Source: Psychroserpens sp041224425 (GTDB lineage: Bacteria; Bacteroidota; Bacteroidia; Flavobacteriales; Flavobacteriaceae). From it: 64,000 bases of DNA. The number at the start of each line of letters is the position of its first letter. The first letter of the stretch is position 1. A program made the position numbers and the translations under genes. Positions 30,301 through 38,676 of the stretch are shown here, piece by piece. The notes beneath the pieces are model-generated. The model made no database searches. It had not been told where the DNA came from and saw nothing but the letters and a program-made list of their open reading frames with translations. The stretch lies in NCBI RefSeq assembly GCF_041224425.1, contig NZ_JBGFGL010000080.1:310001-374000 (forward strand), given 5' to 3'.

Positions 30301-32907
30301 ATTACCTTTAGGCGAACGCAATCCAACATAAGAGTCATATGGCGAATAGGTTTTTGTAAAGGCATCAATGGAAAAATCACCACCGTTTTCAAACGCTCTC
30401 ACCAAGAATTGGGCATTGAGCATTCCAGGAGCATTTTTTCCAATATCGAGTTTGGTGTTGATTTGAGATGTGCCATCAGCATTAAGATTACCTTCAAAAA
30501 TGTTTAACTCTTCCGAATTGAATTGTCGTGTTGGATCATTGAATACATAGTTTTTCCAACCTTCAAAACTTGTATAAGAACTACTGAATTTGGCTTTCAC
30601 TTCAGCTTTGATGTTTTTTGCTGGAGCACCATGCAGCCATTTCACATCCAATTGCCCTTGCAAGGGTTTTGAACTTGAAAGCACCTCATCTTCAAAATCA
30701 ATTTTGATTTTCAAACGGTTTGGTTTTACCGTTTCAATCTTTAGCGTTTTGTAAAATTGCGCTCCTCCTACCGAAACCTTGGCATTATAGTTTCCGGTTT
30801 TACCTTCCGAAGCTGTTGGAACTATAAATTTATAAACATTATTTAAATGCTCTGAAGTCACTTTTTTGAAGACGAGTTTTCCATTAGGATCAGTAACTTC
30901 AAGTTTTACGGGATGACCTTCAGGTAAGGTATTGGCTTTGTCATTCAGCATAAAAGTAAGGAACAAAGAATCGCCTGGTCGCCAAACGCCACGTTCGCCA
31001 TAAATGTAGCCTTTAAGTCCGCGTTGCAAGGTTTTTCCAGACACATCAAACTTACTTAAGGATAAGGAGTTACCATCGGCAAGCTTTATATAACTTTTAC
31101 TTCGTCCTTTGGAAACAATAGCAAAACTTGCAAATCCATTAGCTTCAATTGAAGCCAAACCATCTGTATTCGTGGTTTTGGAATCCATTTTCTGTTGCTG
31201 GTAATTATATAAAGTAACAGAAGCACCAACTTCAGGATTGGTGGTCAAGATATTGGTGACAGCAAAATAATAGTGATTATCAGCATCTTGTTTTACAATA
31301 ACACCCAAATCGGAAGCCAATAGATTTTGACCAATAATGGTATTGTCATTGTAATAAGCATCATGGCAAGGGTTGTCACGTTGTCTCCAATTGTATACAT
31401 AATCTCGATAACGATAGGCACGATTATCCCAATACGCTTCTTCCCTTAAATCATCTTCTTCAGAATAGGAGTCCATTTCATAATCGTATGCCATGAAATC
31501 CTCTTCGTAATAGTCGTCGTATTCATCATTGTCATTTAAAACGGCATCTGGATTTGAGCTACAGTCGTAAAGCGAATAGCTTCTATTGAAACTCAGTTCA
31601 ACGCGATAGATAGCACCTGCATCAGCTTTGAAAAATTTCGACAAATCGATACTGTAGGCTTTCCATTTTCCAAGATTTTCAGCAGCCGTTTGCAATTGAA
31701 TGGTTTGCTTAGCAATGCGACGACCAACGCGTTTGATTTCATTTTCATTGTTGCTGTTTAGCATGTTGTCCTGAAGAAATTGAAGCACATTATCTTCAAA
31801 AATCTTGATGACTCTTACATCCACAGCACTGAGGTTGACTGCTTCAAAATTGAATTTAAGATCATTAGAATTTGGCAGTATGGTTCCGTTGCTTATCAAA
31901 CGTACCCTTGGCTTTAGGTCTTCAAAGGAAATGGTTTCAGAAAAGGTGTTTTTCAATTTATAGCCTTCTGAATTTGTGATGCCTTGAAACACATCGACTT
32001 TAAGGTTTCCAACAAGTTTTCCTTCAGGATAGACTTTCAACACATTACCATCAACACTGAATTTTGGATTTTTTACATTTTGAATCATCACCAAACCTTC
32101 AAAATTTTGTTGGCTTTTCAGAGGGTCGGAAAAATTGACCGATAAATATTGTTCAGGACTTTTAATCGCTTCAACATTGACAATCGTAAAATTGTTTCGA
32201 CCTGGAATTTTCACAGTATTTTCACCAATATTATCTGATTTTATAGCTGAACCGTTCCAAGAAATTTCTACTTCAGAATCGTCAACCAAACGTTGAATGC
32301 TATCAATTCTGAATTCAAAGTATTTGGCTTGCGCGTTGAGCTCATTGAAATGCAATTTTAAAGCCTTACCATTTTGACTTGCTTTAACCAAGGTTTTGGC
32401 ATCTTCAACTGAGATAACATCAGCCGATTTTATTTCGGCTTCCAAATATTGCCATTGTTTGGAATACGATTGTAAATCTTTGGTGTTGATGCTGAAATTA
32501 GGAGTGATGGTTTTAAACTGAAATACATAATCTGAAAATTCTTTGGGAATGTTTTTATAAATCTCACCAAGCTTGACCTTTACCTTGTATTCTGTGGAAG
32601 GTTCTAAGTATTCATCAGGCGTAAAGATTAATGTGTGACTGTTAGCTGCTTTGAGTTTCCCTTCAACATATGGTGATACCTGAACCAAATCTGCTGTGAT
32701 TTCTGTGTCATTTTCCCATCCTTCAACCTCGTTAGCAAGATTTATGGTAATTGGTTCAGTTACAGATTGCAATCCGGAAGAGGTATAGCTAATGTAATCT
32801 CTATATTTAAAAAGATTGTCGGAATCTTCAGTAATCTTATGTTTTTTGTCGCAAGACAATACAATTGAAAAGGCTAATAGAATGCTTAAAAAGTGATGTG
32901 ATTTCAT
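27322..32907 (-). CDS. Bacterial alpha-2-macroglobulin, thioester type
   Basis: 1861 residues. The lipobox VLSC (Cys19) is followed by DKKHK, with no export-signal pattern, so it is probably periplasmic. It contains an MG1-type N-terminus, several MG/bait-region beta domains, and the thioester motif GCVEQ with Cys1414 and Gln1417, then the helical thioester domain (NGIKRLGNFQRPNGGMSYWMGEN). Family members trap and bind invading proteases and are thought to guard the cell wall together with PBP1C. An unusual Asp/Glu/Tyr-rich segment of about 60 residues lies near 460-520. It is the largest gene in the window, and the frame is intact throughout. Confidence 0.95.
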   Translation of the reverse strand: MKSHHFLSILLAFSIVLSCDKKHKITEDSDNLFKYRDYISYTSSGLQSVTEPITINLANEVEGWENDTEITADLVQVSPYVEGKLKAANSHTLIFTPDEYLEPSTEYKVKVKLGEIYKNIPKEFSDYVFQFKTITPNFSINTKDLQSYSKQWQYLEAEIKSADVISVEDAKTLVKASQNGKALKLHFNELNAQAKYFEFRIDSIQRLVDDSEVEISWNGSAIKSDNIGENTVKIPGRNNFTIVNVEAIKSPEQYLSVNFSDPLKSQQNFEGLVMIQNVKNPKFSVDGNVLKVYPEGKLVGNLKVDVFQGITNSEGYKLKNTFSETISFEDLKPRVRLISNGTILPNSNDLKFNFEAVNLSAVDVRVIKIFEDNVLQFLQDNMLNSNNENEIKRVGRRIAKQTIQLQTAAENLGKWKAYSIDLSKFFKADAGAIYRVELSFNRSYSLYDCSSNPDAVLNDNDEYDDYYEEDFMAYDYEMDSYSEEDDLREEAYWDNRAYRYRDYVYNWRQRDNPCHDAYYNDNTIIGQNLLASDLGVIVKQDADNHYYFAVTNILTTNPEVGASVTLYNYQQQKMDSKTTNTDGLASIEANGFASFAIVSKGRSKSYIKLADGNSLSLSKFDVSGKTLQRGLKGYIYGERGVWRPGDSLFLTFMLNDKANTLPEGHPVKLEVTDPNGKLVFKKVTSEHLNNVYKFIVPTASEGKTGNYNAKVSVGGAQFYKTLKIETVKPNRLKIKIDFEDEVLSSSKPLQGQLDVKWLHGAPAKNIKAEVKAKFSSSYTSFEGWKNYVFNDPTRQFNSEELNIFEGNLNADGTSQINTKLDIGKNAPGMLNAQFLVRAFENGGDFSIDAFTKTYSPYDSYVGLRSPKGNYYGSYFTDTNQTFDLAVVDKNGQPVERQDLEIKVYKIEWRWWWNSSYDNLSSYVSSSYHRPVLEQKASTNANGKTNFTIKIPENERGRYLIRIYDPVSGHATGRTAYFYKNWSGMSTGNDKEAAKMLVFASDKTNYNVGETATIKFPSGDEGRALLSIENGSEVIDYKWVKTKSGETSVQIPITSEMAPNVFVNISLLQPHAITSNDLPIRLYGVIPIMVEDPKTILEPKLQMADVLRPEQEFEVTVSEENNKPMTYTIAIVDEGLLDLTRFKTPNAWGEFYAREALGVKTWDMFDDVIGAYSGSIDQVFAIGGDGSAAKGKNKKANRFKPVVRYLGPFELKAGEQQSHKITMPNYIGAVRTMVVASNKNSEAYGSTDKSVEVKKPLMVLATLPRKLSPGEKVTLPVTVFAMENNVKDVTISLELSDGISIVGNATQQLRFSKPDEQMAYFELDVSKAKGFNTVEVKATGNGERSSYKVELDVVNPNPITSKFETAELEANSKVDLQFSTFGVAGTNSAIVEFSTLPPMDFSKRLQYLIQYPHGCVEQTTSSVFPQLYLSDIFDLTYKKRQEIQSNIENGIKRLGNFQRPNGGMSYWMGENTANDWGTSYAGHFMIEAEKKGYVLPLTFKSNWLRYQKEAARDWRPSYRRYNSDLAQAYRLYTLALAGKADLAAMNRLREFKEISNEAKWRLAAAYALAGQTEASDAISKTANIDFKPKDNDYYTYGSVNRNRAMALETMILTKHPNVRDLSKTIAKDLSSSQWMSTQTTAYNLLAMAKLVEANGGKNMNFEYSFNGKSETIDTESTIAQRELAVVDGTNLLALQNKSNNLIFVRVLNSGKLPLGEELAEQRGLGVAVIYLDLKGNRIDASKLKQGEDFVARIKVSNKDNRRLNDVALTQIFPSGWEIVNTRFTDYGDTTSSSARYTDIRDDRVNFYFDLGTRNHSSGTKIFTVLLNASYLGTYYLPGTQVEAMYDNDYFVRTKGEWITVEK

Positions 32908-33069
32908 TGGTGCTGACGGTTTGGATTCAATTTTTGTGCAATCGTATGTTTCTACGAGATGAGTTAAAGTTAAGGCATATTAAACGATAATCGCAGTCTA
33001 CTTATTAATATGTAGCCAACAAATTAGAATTCGTTCCTAAAGCTATAGAATCCGTTTTTCACATATAAA

Positions 33070-34134
33070 CTAATCTTTATATATCCCAATTTTCAAATCG
33101 CCTTCGGCATTCATTTGTGCCCTATACATTCCAGCAGTATTGAATTCAGCAACCATATTCCCATTGTTGTCAATAGCAATAATACCACCATCACCTCCAA
33201 GTTCAGGCACTTTGTTTTGGATGACCTCTTGAGCAGCTTCTTTTAAGGTGAGACTTTTATACTGCATGAGTGCAGAAATATCATAAGCCACCATAGCACG
33301 AATAAAATATTCACCCCAACCAGTACTCGACACAGCACAAGAATTGTTATTGGCATAAGTTCCTGCGCCAATAATTGGAGAATCACCAATGCGACCATAA
33401 CGTTTGTTTGTCATACCACCTGTTGAGGTTCCAGCAGCGAGATTTCCATGTGTGTCCAAAGCCGCACAACCAACCGTTCCAAATTTGAAATTTTTGATAT
33501 CGCTATCATAGAAGTTGACACTAACTGATGTGGTATCAATAGTTGAATTAGTTTCTTTTTCTTGAATTCGTTTCAAAGCATTATAACGTCGTTCAGTATA
33601 AAAATAACTTGGGTCAACGATGTCCAAGCCATGCTCTTTAGCAAACCTATCAGCACCTTCACCAGACATCATGACGTGAGGAGATTGTTCCATAATCAGT
33701 CTAGCCAAATCAATCGGATTTTTTACAGTAGTAGTGCCTGCTGAAGCACCAGCATTTAAGGTTTTTCCATCCATTATAGAAGCATCAAGTTCATTGGTTT
33801 CCGTATTGGTAAATACGGCTCCTTTTCCTGCATTGAAAAGCGGAGAATCTTCAAGAACGTTTATGGTCTTTTGAACGGCATCCAAACTGCTTCCACCTTG
33901 TTTTAAAATGCTATGACCAACTCTAATAGCTTCTTCAAGTTTCGATTTGTAAGCCTTTTCCAATTCTGGAGTCATATTTTCCTTAAGAATAGTTCCAGCA
34001 CCTCCATGAATGATGATGGCAAATGAATTTTGTTTGGCTTCAGAAACAGGAGTGTTGTCTTGTTGTTTTTGAACCTGTTCACCACAATTAAAACAAAATA
34101 ATATCAAAAAAATAAGTCGAAAAGAGTTTGCCAT
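33070..34134 (-). CDS. Isoaspartyl peptidase / type III L-asparaginase
   Basis: 354 residues with a lipoprotein-like leader ending CFNC (Cys17). It is an N-terminal-nucleophile hydrolase: the precursor is cleaved before Thr220 in NFKFGTVGCAALDTHGNLAAGTSTGG, and that Thr becomes the catalytic residue. Other marks are IIHGGAGTI near 41-49, GKGAVFTN, and GDSPIIGAGTYANN for substrate binding. It removes isoaspartyl residues from peptides and hydrolyses asparagine, here outside the cytoplasm. It stands alone between intergenic gaps of about 160 and 120 bp. Confidence 0.93.
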   Translation of the reverse strand: MANSFRLIFLILFCFNCGEQVQKQQDNTPVSEAKQNSFAIIIHGGAGTILKENMTPELEKAYKSKLEEAIRVGHSILKQGGSSLDAVQKTINVLEDSPLFNAGKGAVFTNTETNELDASIMDGKTLNAGASAGTTTVKNPIDLARLIMEQSPHVMMSGEGADRFAKEHGLDIVDPSYFYTERRYNALKRIQEKETNSTIDTTSVSVNFYDSDIKNFKFGTVGCAALDTHGNLAAGTSTGGMTNKRYGRIGDSPIIGAGTYANNNSCAVSSTGWGEYFIRAMVAYDISALMQYKSLTLKEAAQEVIQNKVPELGGDGGIIAIDNNGNMVAEFNTAGMYRAQMNAEGDLKIGIYKD

Positions 34135-34254
34135 AATAGAAGGAATTGATAGGTCACTAAAGTTACATTTTTAAGTGGCCCTCTTCAAGAGAAAACTGAC
34201 TTTTTATTAGTAACTTCGCAACAAAATTCAATAAATCTCAAAAAACATATAGAT

Positions 34255-35808
34255 ATGGAAGCTATTGCTACCGATTTCGGAATAAAAGAAGCCTTAACGG
34301 AATTAGGCATTAAGGATATAAATGAAGGTACTTCTACAGGATCTGATAATTTTTCAAATGGTGAATTGATTGCATCGTATTCACCTGTAGATGGCCAGTT
34401 AATTGCCAAGGTAAAGTCAACCACAAAAGAAGATTACGAAAAGGTCATGTCTGTAGCAACCTCTGCTTTTAAAACTTGGCGATTGATGCCTGCTCCTCAG
34501 CGTGGTGAAATTGTGCGTCAGTTTGGAGAGAAACTGAGAGAAAAAAAAGAAGCCCTTGGAAAATTGGTCTCTTATGAAATGGGAAAATCGTATCAAGAAG
34601 GCTTGGGTGAAGTTCAGGAAATGATTGATATCTGCGATTTTGCAGTTGGACTATCACGTCAGCTTCACGGATTTACCATGCACTCTGAGCGTCCAGGACA
34701 TAGAATGTACGAACAATACCATCCACTAGGCGTTGTAGGTATCATTTCCGCATTTAACTTCCCAGTAGCTGTTTGGTCATGGAATACAGCTTTAGCATGG
34801 ATTTGTGGTGATGTATGTGTTTGGAAACCTTCTGAAAAAGCACCTATCTGTGGTGTGGCTTGTCAGAACATAGCAGCTGAAGTCTTTAAAGCCAACAATT
34901 TACCGGAAGGTATTTCTTGCCTTATCAATGGTGATTATAAGGTGGGTGAGTTTATGACAAAAGATAAACGTGTACCATTAATCTCTGCTACAGGATCTAC
35001 AAGAATGGGTAAAATCGTCGCACAGGAAGTTGCAGCACGCTTAGGGAAGTCATTATTGGAATTAGGCGGAAACAATGCCATTATCGTAACGCCTGATGCC
35101 GATATTAAAATGACGGTTATTGGTGCTGTCTTTGGTGCTGTCGGTACTTGCGGACAGCGTTGTACATCAACACGTCGCTTGATCATTCATGAAAGTATTT
35201 ATGACCAAGTTAAAAATGCAGTGGTTGATGCCTACAAGCAATTACGTATTGGGAATCCGTTAGATGAAAACAATCATGTTGGTCCACTTATCGATAAGGA
35301 TGCCGTTAAAATGTATCAGCACGCCTTGGAAAAAGTTGTTGAAGAAGGCGGAAACATTGTTGTTGAAGGAGGTGTTTTGGAAGGAGAAGGCTACGAGAGC
35401 GGTTGTTATGTAAAACCTGCAATTGCGGAAGCTGATAATTCATTTGAAATTGTTCAACACGAAACATTCGCTCCTGTATTGTATTTACTAAAGTATTCAG
35501 GTGATGTTGAAAATGCCATCGATACGCAAAATAATGTAGTTCAAGGTTTGTCTTCAGCAATCATGACCAATAACCTTAGAGAAGCAGAACGTTTCTTATC
35601 ACATGCTGGCTCCGATTGTGGTATTGCGAATGTAAATATTGGAACCTCTGGTGCTGAAATTGGTGGTGCCTTTGGTGGTGAAAAAGAAACTGGTGGTGGA
35701 CGAGAGTCTGGTTCTGATGCTTGGAAAGTGTATATGAGACGTCAAACAAACACTATTAATTATACCACTGATTTACCTCTGGCACAAGGTATCAAATTTG
35801 ACTTGTAA
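34255..35808 (+). CDS. Aldehyde dehydrogenase, ALDH7 / aminoadipate-semialdehyde type
   Basis: 517 residues. Catalytic Cys303 is in GTCGQRCTSTRR, general base Glu269 in LLELGGNNAII, and the NAD loop in SATGSTRMGK near 245-253. The GQRCTSTRR context and the long N-terminus are those of ALDH7 (antiquitin/AmaB), which oxidises L-2-aminoadipate 6-semialdehyde in lysine breakdown. No other lysine-catabolic gene is nearby, so the substrate is inferred from subfamily. Cytoplasmic, monocistronic, with its own terminator. Confidence 0.93.
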   Translation: MEAIATDFGIKEALTELGIKDINEGTSTGSDNFSNGELIASYSPVDGQLIAKVKSTTKEDYEKVMSVATSAFKTWRLMPAPQRGEIVRQFGEKLREKKEALGKLVSYEMGKSYQEGLGEVQEMIDICDFAVGLSRQLHGFTMHSERPGHRMYEQYHPLGVVGIISAFNFPVAVWSWNTALAWICGDVCVWKPSEKAPICGVACQNIAAEVFKANNLPEGISCLINGDYKVGEFMTKDKRVPLISATGSTRMGKIVAQEVAARLGKSLLELGGNNAIIVTPDADIKMTVIGAVFGAVGTCGQRCTSTRRLIIHESIYDQVKNAVVDAYKQLRIGNPLDENNHVGPLIDKDAVKMYQHALEKVVEEGGNIVVEGGVLEGEGYESGCYVKPAIAEADNSFEIVQHETFAPVLYLLKYSGDVENAIDTQNNVVQGLSSAIMTNNLREAERFLSHAGSDCGIANVNIGTSGAEIGGAFGGEKETGGGRESGSDAWKVYMRRQTNTINYTTDLPLAQGIKFDL

Positions 35809-35831
35809 TTAATTACAGAATAAATTTCTAA

Positions 35832-35862
35832 TAAAAACCGTTTCAGTAATGAAGCGGTTTTT
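35832..35862 (+). terminator. Terminator after the ALDH gene
   Basis: Stem AAACCGTTTC / GAAGCGGTTT (one wobble) with an AGTAAT loop, then a T run. Confidence 0.85.
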
Positions 35863-35936
35863 TTATTTCATAAACTTTGGAATCATTTTTGAAAGCATAT
35901 AATTAAACCTCTTAATAGCAATCTAGTCATAGGTAT

Positions 35937-37310
35937 ATGAAAGCGAAAGATATTCAGCATTTGTTTTGGAGAGCTGGTTTTGGTGAAAACCCGAAGACCT
36001 TTCAACGCAACACCTATAAAAACAGGAGCCAAGTCGTTAATGATTTGTTCTTGAGAAGCAATAGCTATCATGAACTTCAGATTGATACTACCGATTTAAA
36101 TCACTTCAAGGATATTTCGCTTTTACAGAACAAAGCCAAAAGGATGGAGTTTAGAAAACTCACTATCGAGAAGTTCAAGGAATACAATATGTTATGGGTA
36201 AATCGCTTGATGAATTCCGATCAAGTTTTAAGGGAAAGAATGACCCTGTTTTGGGCAAATCATTTTGTTTGTCGTGATACCAATATCTTTCATGTGCCTC
36301 AATATAACAATACCTTAAGAATGCACGCTTTAGGCCATTTCGGAGATTTTGTTAAGGCCATTTCCAAAGAGGCTTCCATGCTGAAATATCTAAATAATAA
36401 GCAAAATAGAAAACAAAAGCCAAATGAGAATTTTGCTCGAGAGTTAATGGAATTGTTCACTTTAGGTGAAGGGCATTACACCGAAGAAGATATCAAGGAA
36501 AGTGCTAGAGCTTTTACAGGTTACAATCATAATATTGGAGGAGAGTTTGTTTTTAGAAGAATACATCATGATTACGGATTTAAAAGTTTTTTAGGGCATA
36601 CAGGTCGTTATGATGGTGATGACATTATAGACATTATTCTTGAACAAAAACAGTGCGCGCGATTTATATGCAAAAAAATATATAGCTACTTTGTCAATGA
36701 TATCATTGACGAGGATAAAGTTGAGGAATTAACTACGGTTTTCTACAAAGATTACAATATCGAAAACGTAATGCGACACCTTTTTTTATCAGACTGGTTC
36801 TACGATAAAAAGCATATAGGATCCAAAATAAAATCACCCATTGAATTCTTGGTTGGGATGGTTCAAACAGTACCAGTAAATTTTAACTCTCCAAAAGATG
36901 TTTTAAAAATTCAGAAACTGTTAGGACAAGTCCTTCTCGATCCACCAAATGTAGCAGGTTGGAAAGGCGGTAGAAGTTGGATTGATAGTAATACGATGAT
37001 GCTTCGCTTAAAATTACCATCGATAATTTTAGCAAATGCAAAAATATCAATTAAGGAGAAGGGTGCATTTGAAGATTCCTTTAAGCGTTACTATTCAAGC
37101 CCTAAAAATAACAGGTTTGTCAATGTAGATGTTGATTGGAAAACTTTTGAAGTCAGTTATGGCAATAGGTCTTACGAGGAATTGAAACAACATTTAATTG
37201 TTCCGCAAATAAGTAATGGCACTGAATCTTATTTAAAGACCTTGAGCCAAAATTCAAAAAGAGATTATGTAGTACAGTTAATGTCTTTGCCAGAATATCA
37301 AATGTGTTAG
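35937..37310 (+). CDS. DUF1800 family protein
   Basis: 457 residues. The pattern begins IQHLFWRAGFGENPKTF and includes LMNSDQVLRERMTLFWANHFV, NENFARELMELFTLGEGHYTEEDIKESARAFTGY and LLDPPNVAGWKGGRSWID, all classical DUF1800 signatures. No signal peptide is evident in this copy. DUF1800 genes are almost always followed by a DUF1501 gene, as here with only 2 bp between them. The pair is widespread; the function is not established. The two proteins probably act together. Confidence 0.92.
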   Translation: MKAKDIQHLFWRAGFGENPKTFQRNTYKNRSQVVNDLFLRSNSYHELQIDTTDLNHFKDISLLQNKAKRMEFRKLTIEKFKEYNMLWVNRLMNSDQVLRERMTLFWANHFVCRDTNIFHVPQYNNTLRMHALGHFGDFVKAISKEASMLKYLNNKQNRKQKPNENFARELMELFTLGEGHYTEEDIKESARAFTGYNHNIGGEFVFRRIHHDYGFKSFLGHTGRYDGDDIIDIILEQKQCARFICKKIYSYFVNDIIDEDKVEELTTVFYKDYNIENVMRHLFLSDWFYDKKHIGSKIKSPIEFLVGMVQTVPVNFNSPKDVLKIQKLLGQVLLDPPNVAGWKGGRSWIDSNTMMLRLKLPSIILANAKISIKEKGAFEDSFKRYYSSPKNNRFVNVDVDWKTFEVSYGNRSYEELKQHLIVPQISNGTESYLKTLSQNSKRDYVVQLMSLPEYQMC

Positions 37311-37312
37311 TT

Positions 37313-38503
37313 ATGGATAGAAGAGATTTTTTAAAACGGTCAACTTTAGCGAGTAGTTTGATTTTTGTTCCTAGTTTCGTCAAAGCATTCGAAACCTATG
37401 CAAGTTCAAAATTTGGTTACAAACGATTGGTCATTATTCAATTGGCTGGTGGTAACGACGGACTCAACACAATAGTTCCCTTTAATAACGATGATTACTA
37501 TCGCAATCGACCAAGTATTGGGATTTCTAAAAATGAAACTCTTAAAATCACAGACGAACTGGGTTTTCATTCGAGTTTAAAACCATTAAAGGCACTATAC
37601 GATCAAGGGCATTTGTCTATCATCAATAATGTTGGATATCCAAATCCAAACCGGTCACATTTTAGGTCTACAGATATTTGGCAAACGGCCAGCAATTCGA
37701 ACCAATACCTTCAAACAGGTTGGGTAGGTCGTTATCTCGATAACTTTGCAAAACACCCTTATAATGCTATTGAAATTGACGATAGCTTATCTTTAGCTCT
37801 TAAGGGGCAAAACACAAATGGAATTGCCACCAAAAATCCGAATATCCTATACAGAACCTCTCAAGATCCTTATTTTAAAAATGTTTTGAATCATTACCAA
37901 GATGCACATTTAAGTGAACACAATCTTGGGTATTTGTATCAAACCATGATCTCTGCTGAATCTTCGGCCAAGTATATTTTTGAAAAATATAAGACCACAA
38001 GTAATAATAAGGCTTATCAAAATAATGAATTTGCCAATCAGTTAAGAACAATGTCACGACTCATTAACTCTGGAATGGACACCAAGGTTTTCTACACCTC
38101 TTTAGGTGGTTTTGACACTCATGTTGGCCAAGTTAATACCCAAACGAGATTATTGAAAATATATGCGGAAGCCATAGAGGCTTTTGTAAATGATTTAAAA
38201 CAACAAGGGACTTTCAATGACACCTTAATTCTTACCTTTTCAGAGTTTGGAAGACGCGTCAAACAAAATGCTGCCCACGGAACCGATCATGGAGCTGCCA
38301 ACAATCTATTCATTATTGGAAACCAGCTTAAAAAACCTGGATTTTACAATGAATTAGGGAACTTAAGTAATTTAGATGATAATGGTGATTTGAAATATAC
38401 TGTAGATTTCAGATCGGTATACGCTACAATTTTAGATAAATGGCTTGAGGTTAAAGATGATCAAATCTTGAATAAAAGCTTTTCAAAATTGAATTTCATT
38501 TAG
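37313..38503 (+). CDS. DUF1501 family protein, Tat-exported
   Basis: 396 residues from the ATG at 37313; the longer ORF starts at GTG inside the DUF1800 end. The leader MDRRDFLKRS carries a twin-arginine motif before a hydrophobic stretch, so it is probably folded in the cytoplasm and exported by Tat. The sulfatase/alkaline-phosphatase-like fold of DUF1501 is marked by VIIQLAGGNDGLNTIVPF near the start, FDTHVGQ near 265 and LTFSEFGRRVKQNAAHGTDHGAAN near 310-332. The metal-ligand-type residues (Asp, His) are intact. Substrate unknown. Confidence 0.92.
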   Translation: MDRRDFLKRSTLASSLIFVPSFVKAFETYASSKFGYKRLVIIQLAGGNDGLNTIVPFNNDDYYRNRPSIGISKNETLKITDELGFHSSLKPLKALYDQGHLSIINNVGYPNPNRSHFRSTDIWQTASNSNQYLQTGWVGRYLDNFAKHPYNAIEIDDSLSLALKGQNTNGIATKNPNILYRTSQDPYFKNVLNHYQDAHLSEHNLGYLYQTMISAESSAKYIFEKYKTTSNNKAYQNNEFANQLRTMSRLINSGMDTKVFYTSLGGFDTHVGQVNTQTRLLKIYAEAIEAFVNDLKQQGTFNDTLILTFSEFGRRVKQNAAHGTDHGAANNLFIIGNQLKKPGFYNELGNLSNLDDNGDLKYTVDFRSVYATILDKWLEVKDDQILNKSFSKLNFI

Positions 38504-38515
38504 GCCATAAAAAAC

Positions 38516-38563
38516 AAAAACCTCGTTTCGTAATATCGGCATTCCGATGGAAACAAGGTTGTT
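38516..38563 (-). terminator. Long three-helix terminator of the AlbA-type gene
   Basis: Three collinear helices pair across 38519-38560: AACCT/AGGTT, GTTTC/GAAAC and ATCGG/CCGAT with a CATT loop. Read on the minus strand it runs into TTTTTGTTTTTT, so it ends transcripts of the gene at 38677-39810; on the plus strand the T run is weaker. Confidence 0.75.
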
Positions 38564-38676
38564 TGTAATTGATTAATAGCACTTCAAAAGTCGTAAAAAA
38601 AGATATTGCTTTTGAAAAAAAACTATGAGTGGTAAAAAAAACTGTATGAATGGCACGCTTTTGAAAATTTACTAGA

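Noticed and set aside
38651..38665. TGGCACG-like sigma54 -24 element
   Set aside because: The spacing to the following TTGA is one base short and it lies between converging genes with nothing downstream to drive.
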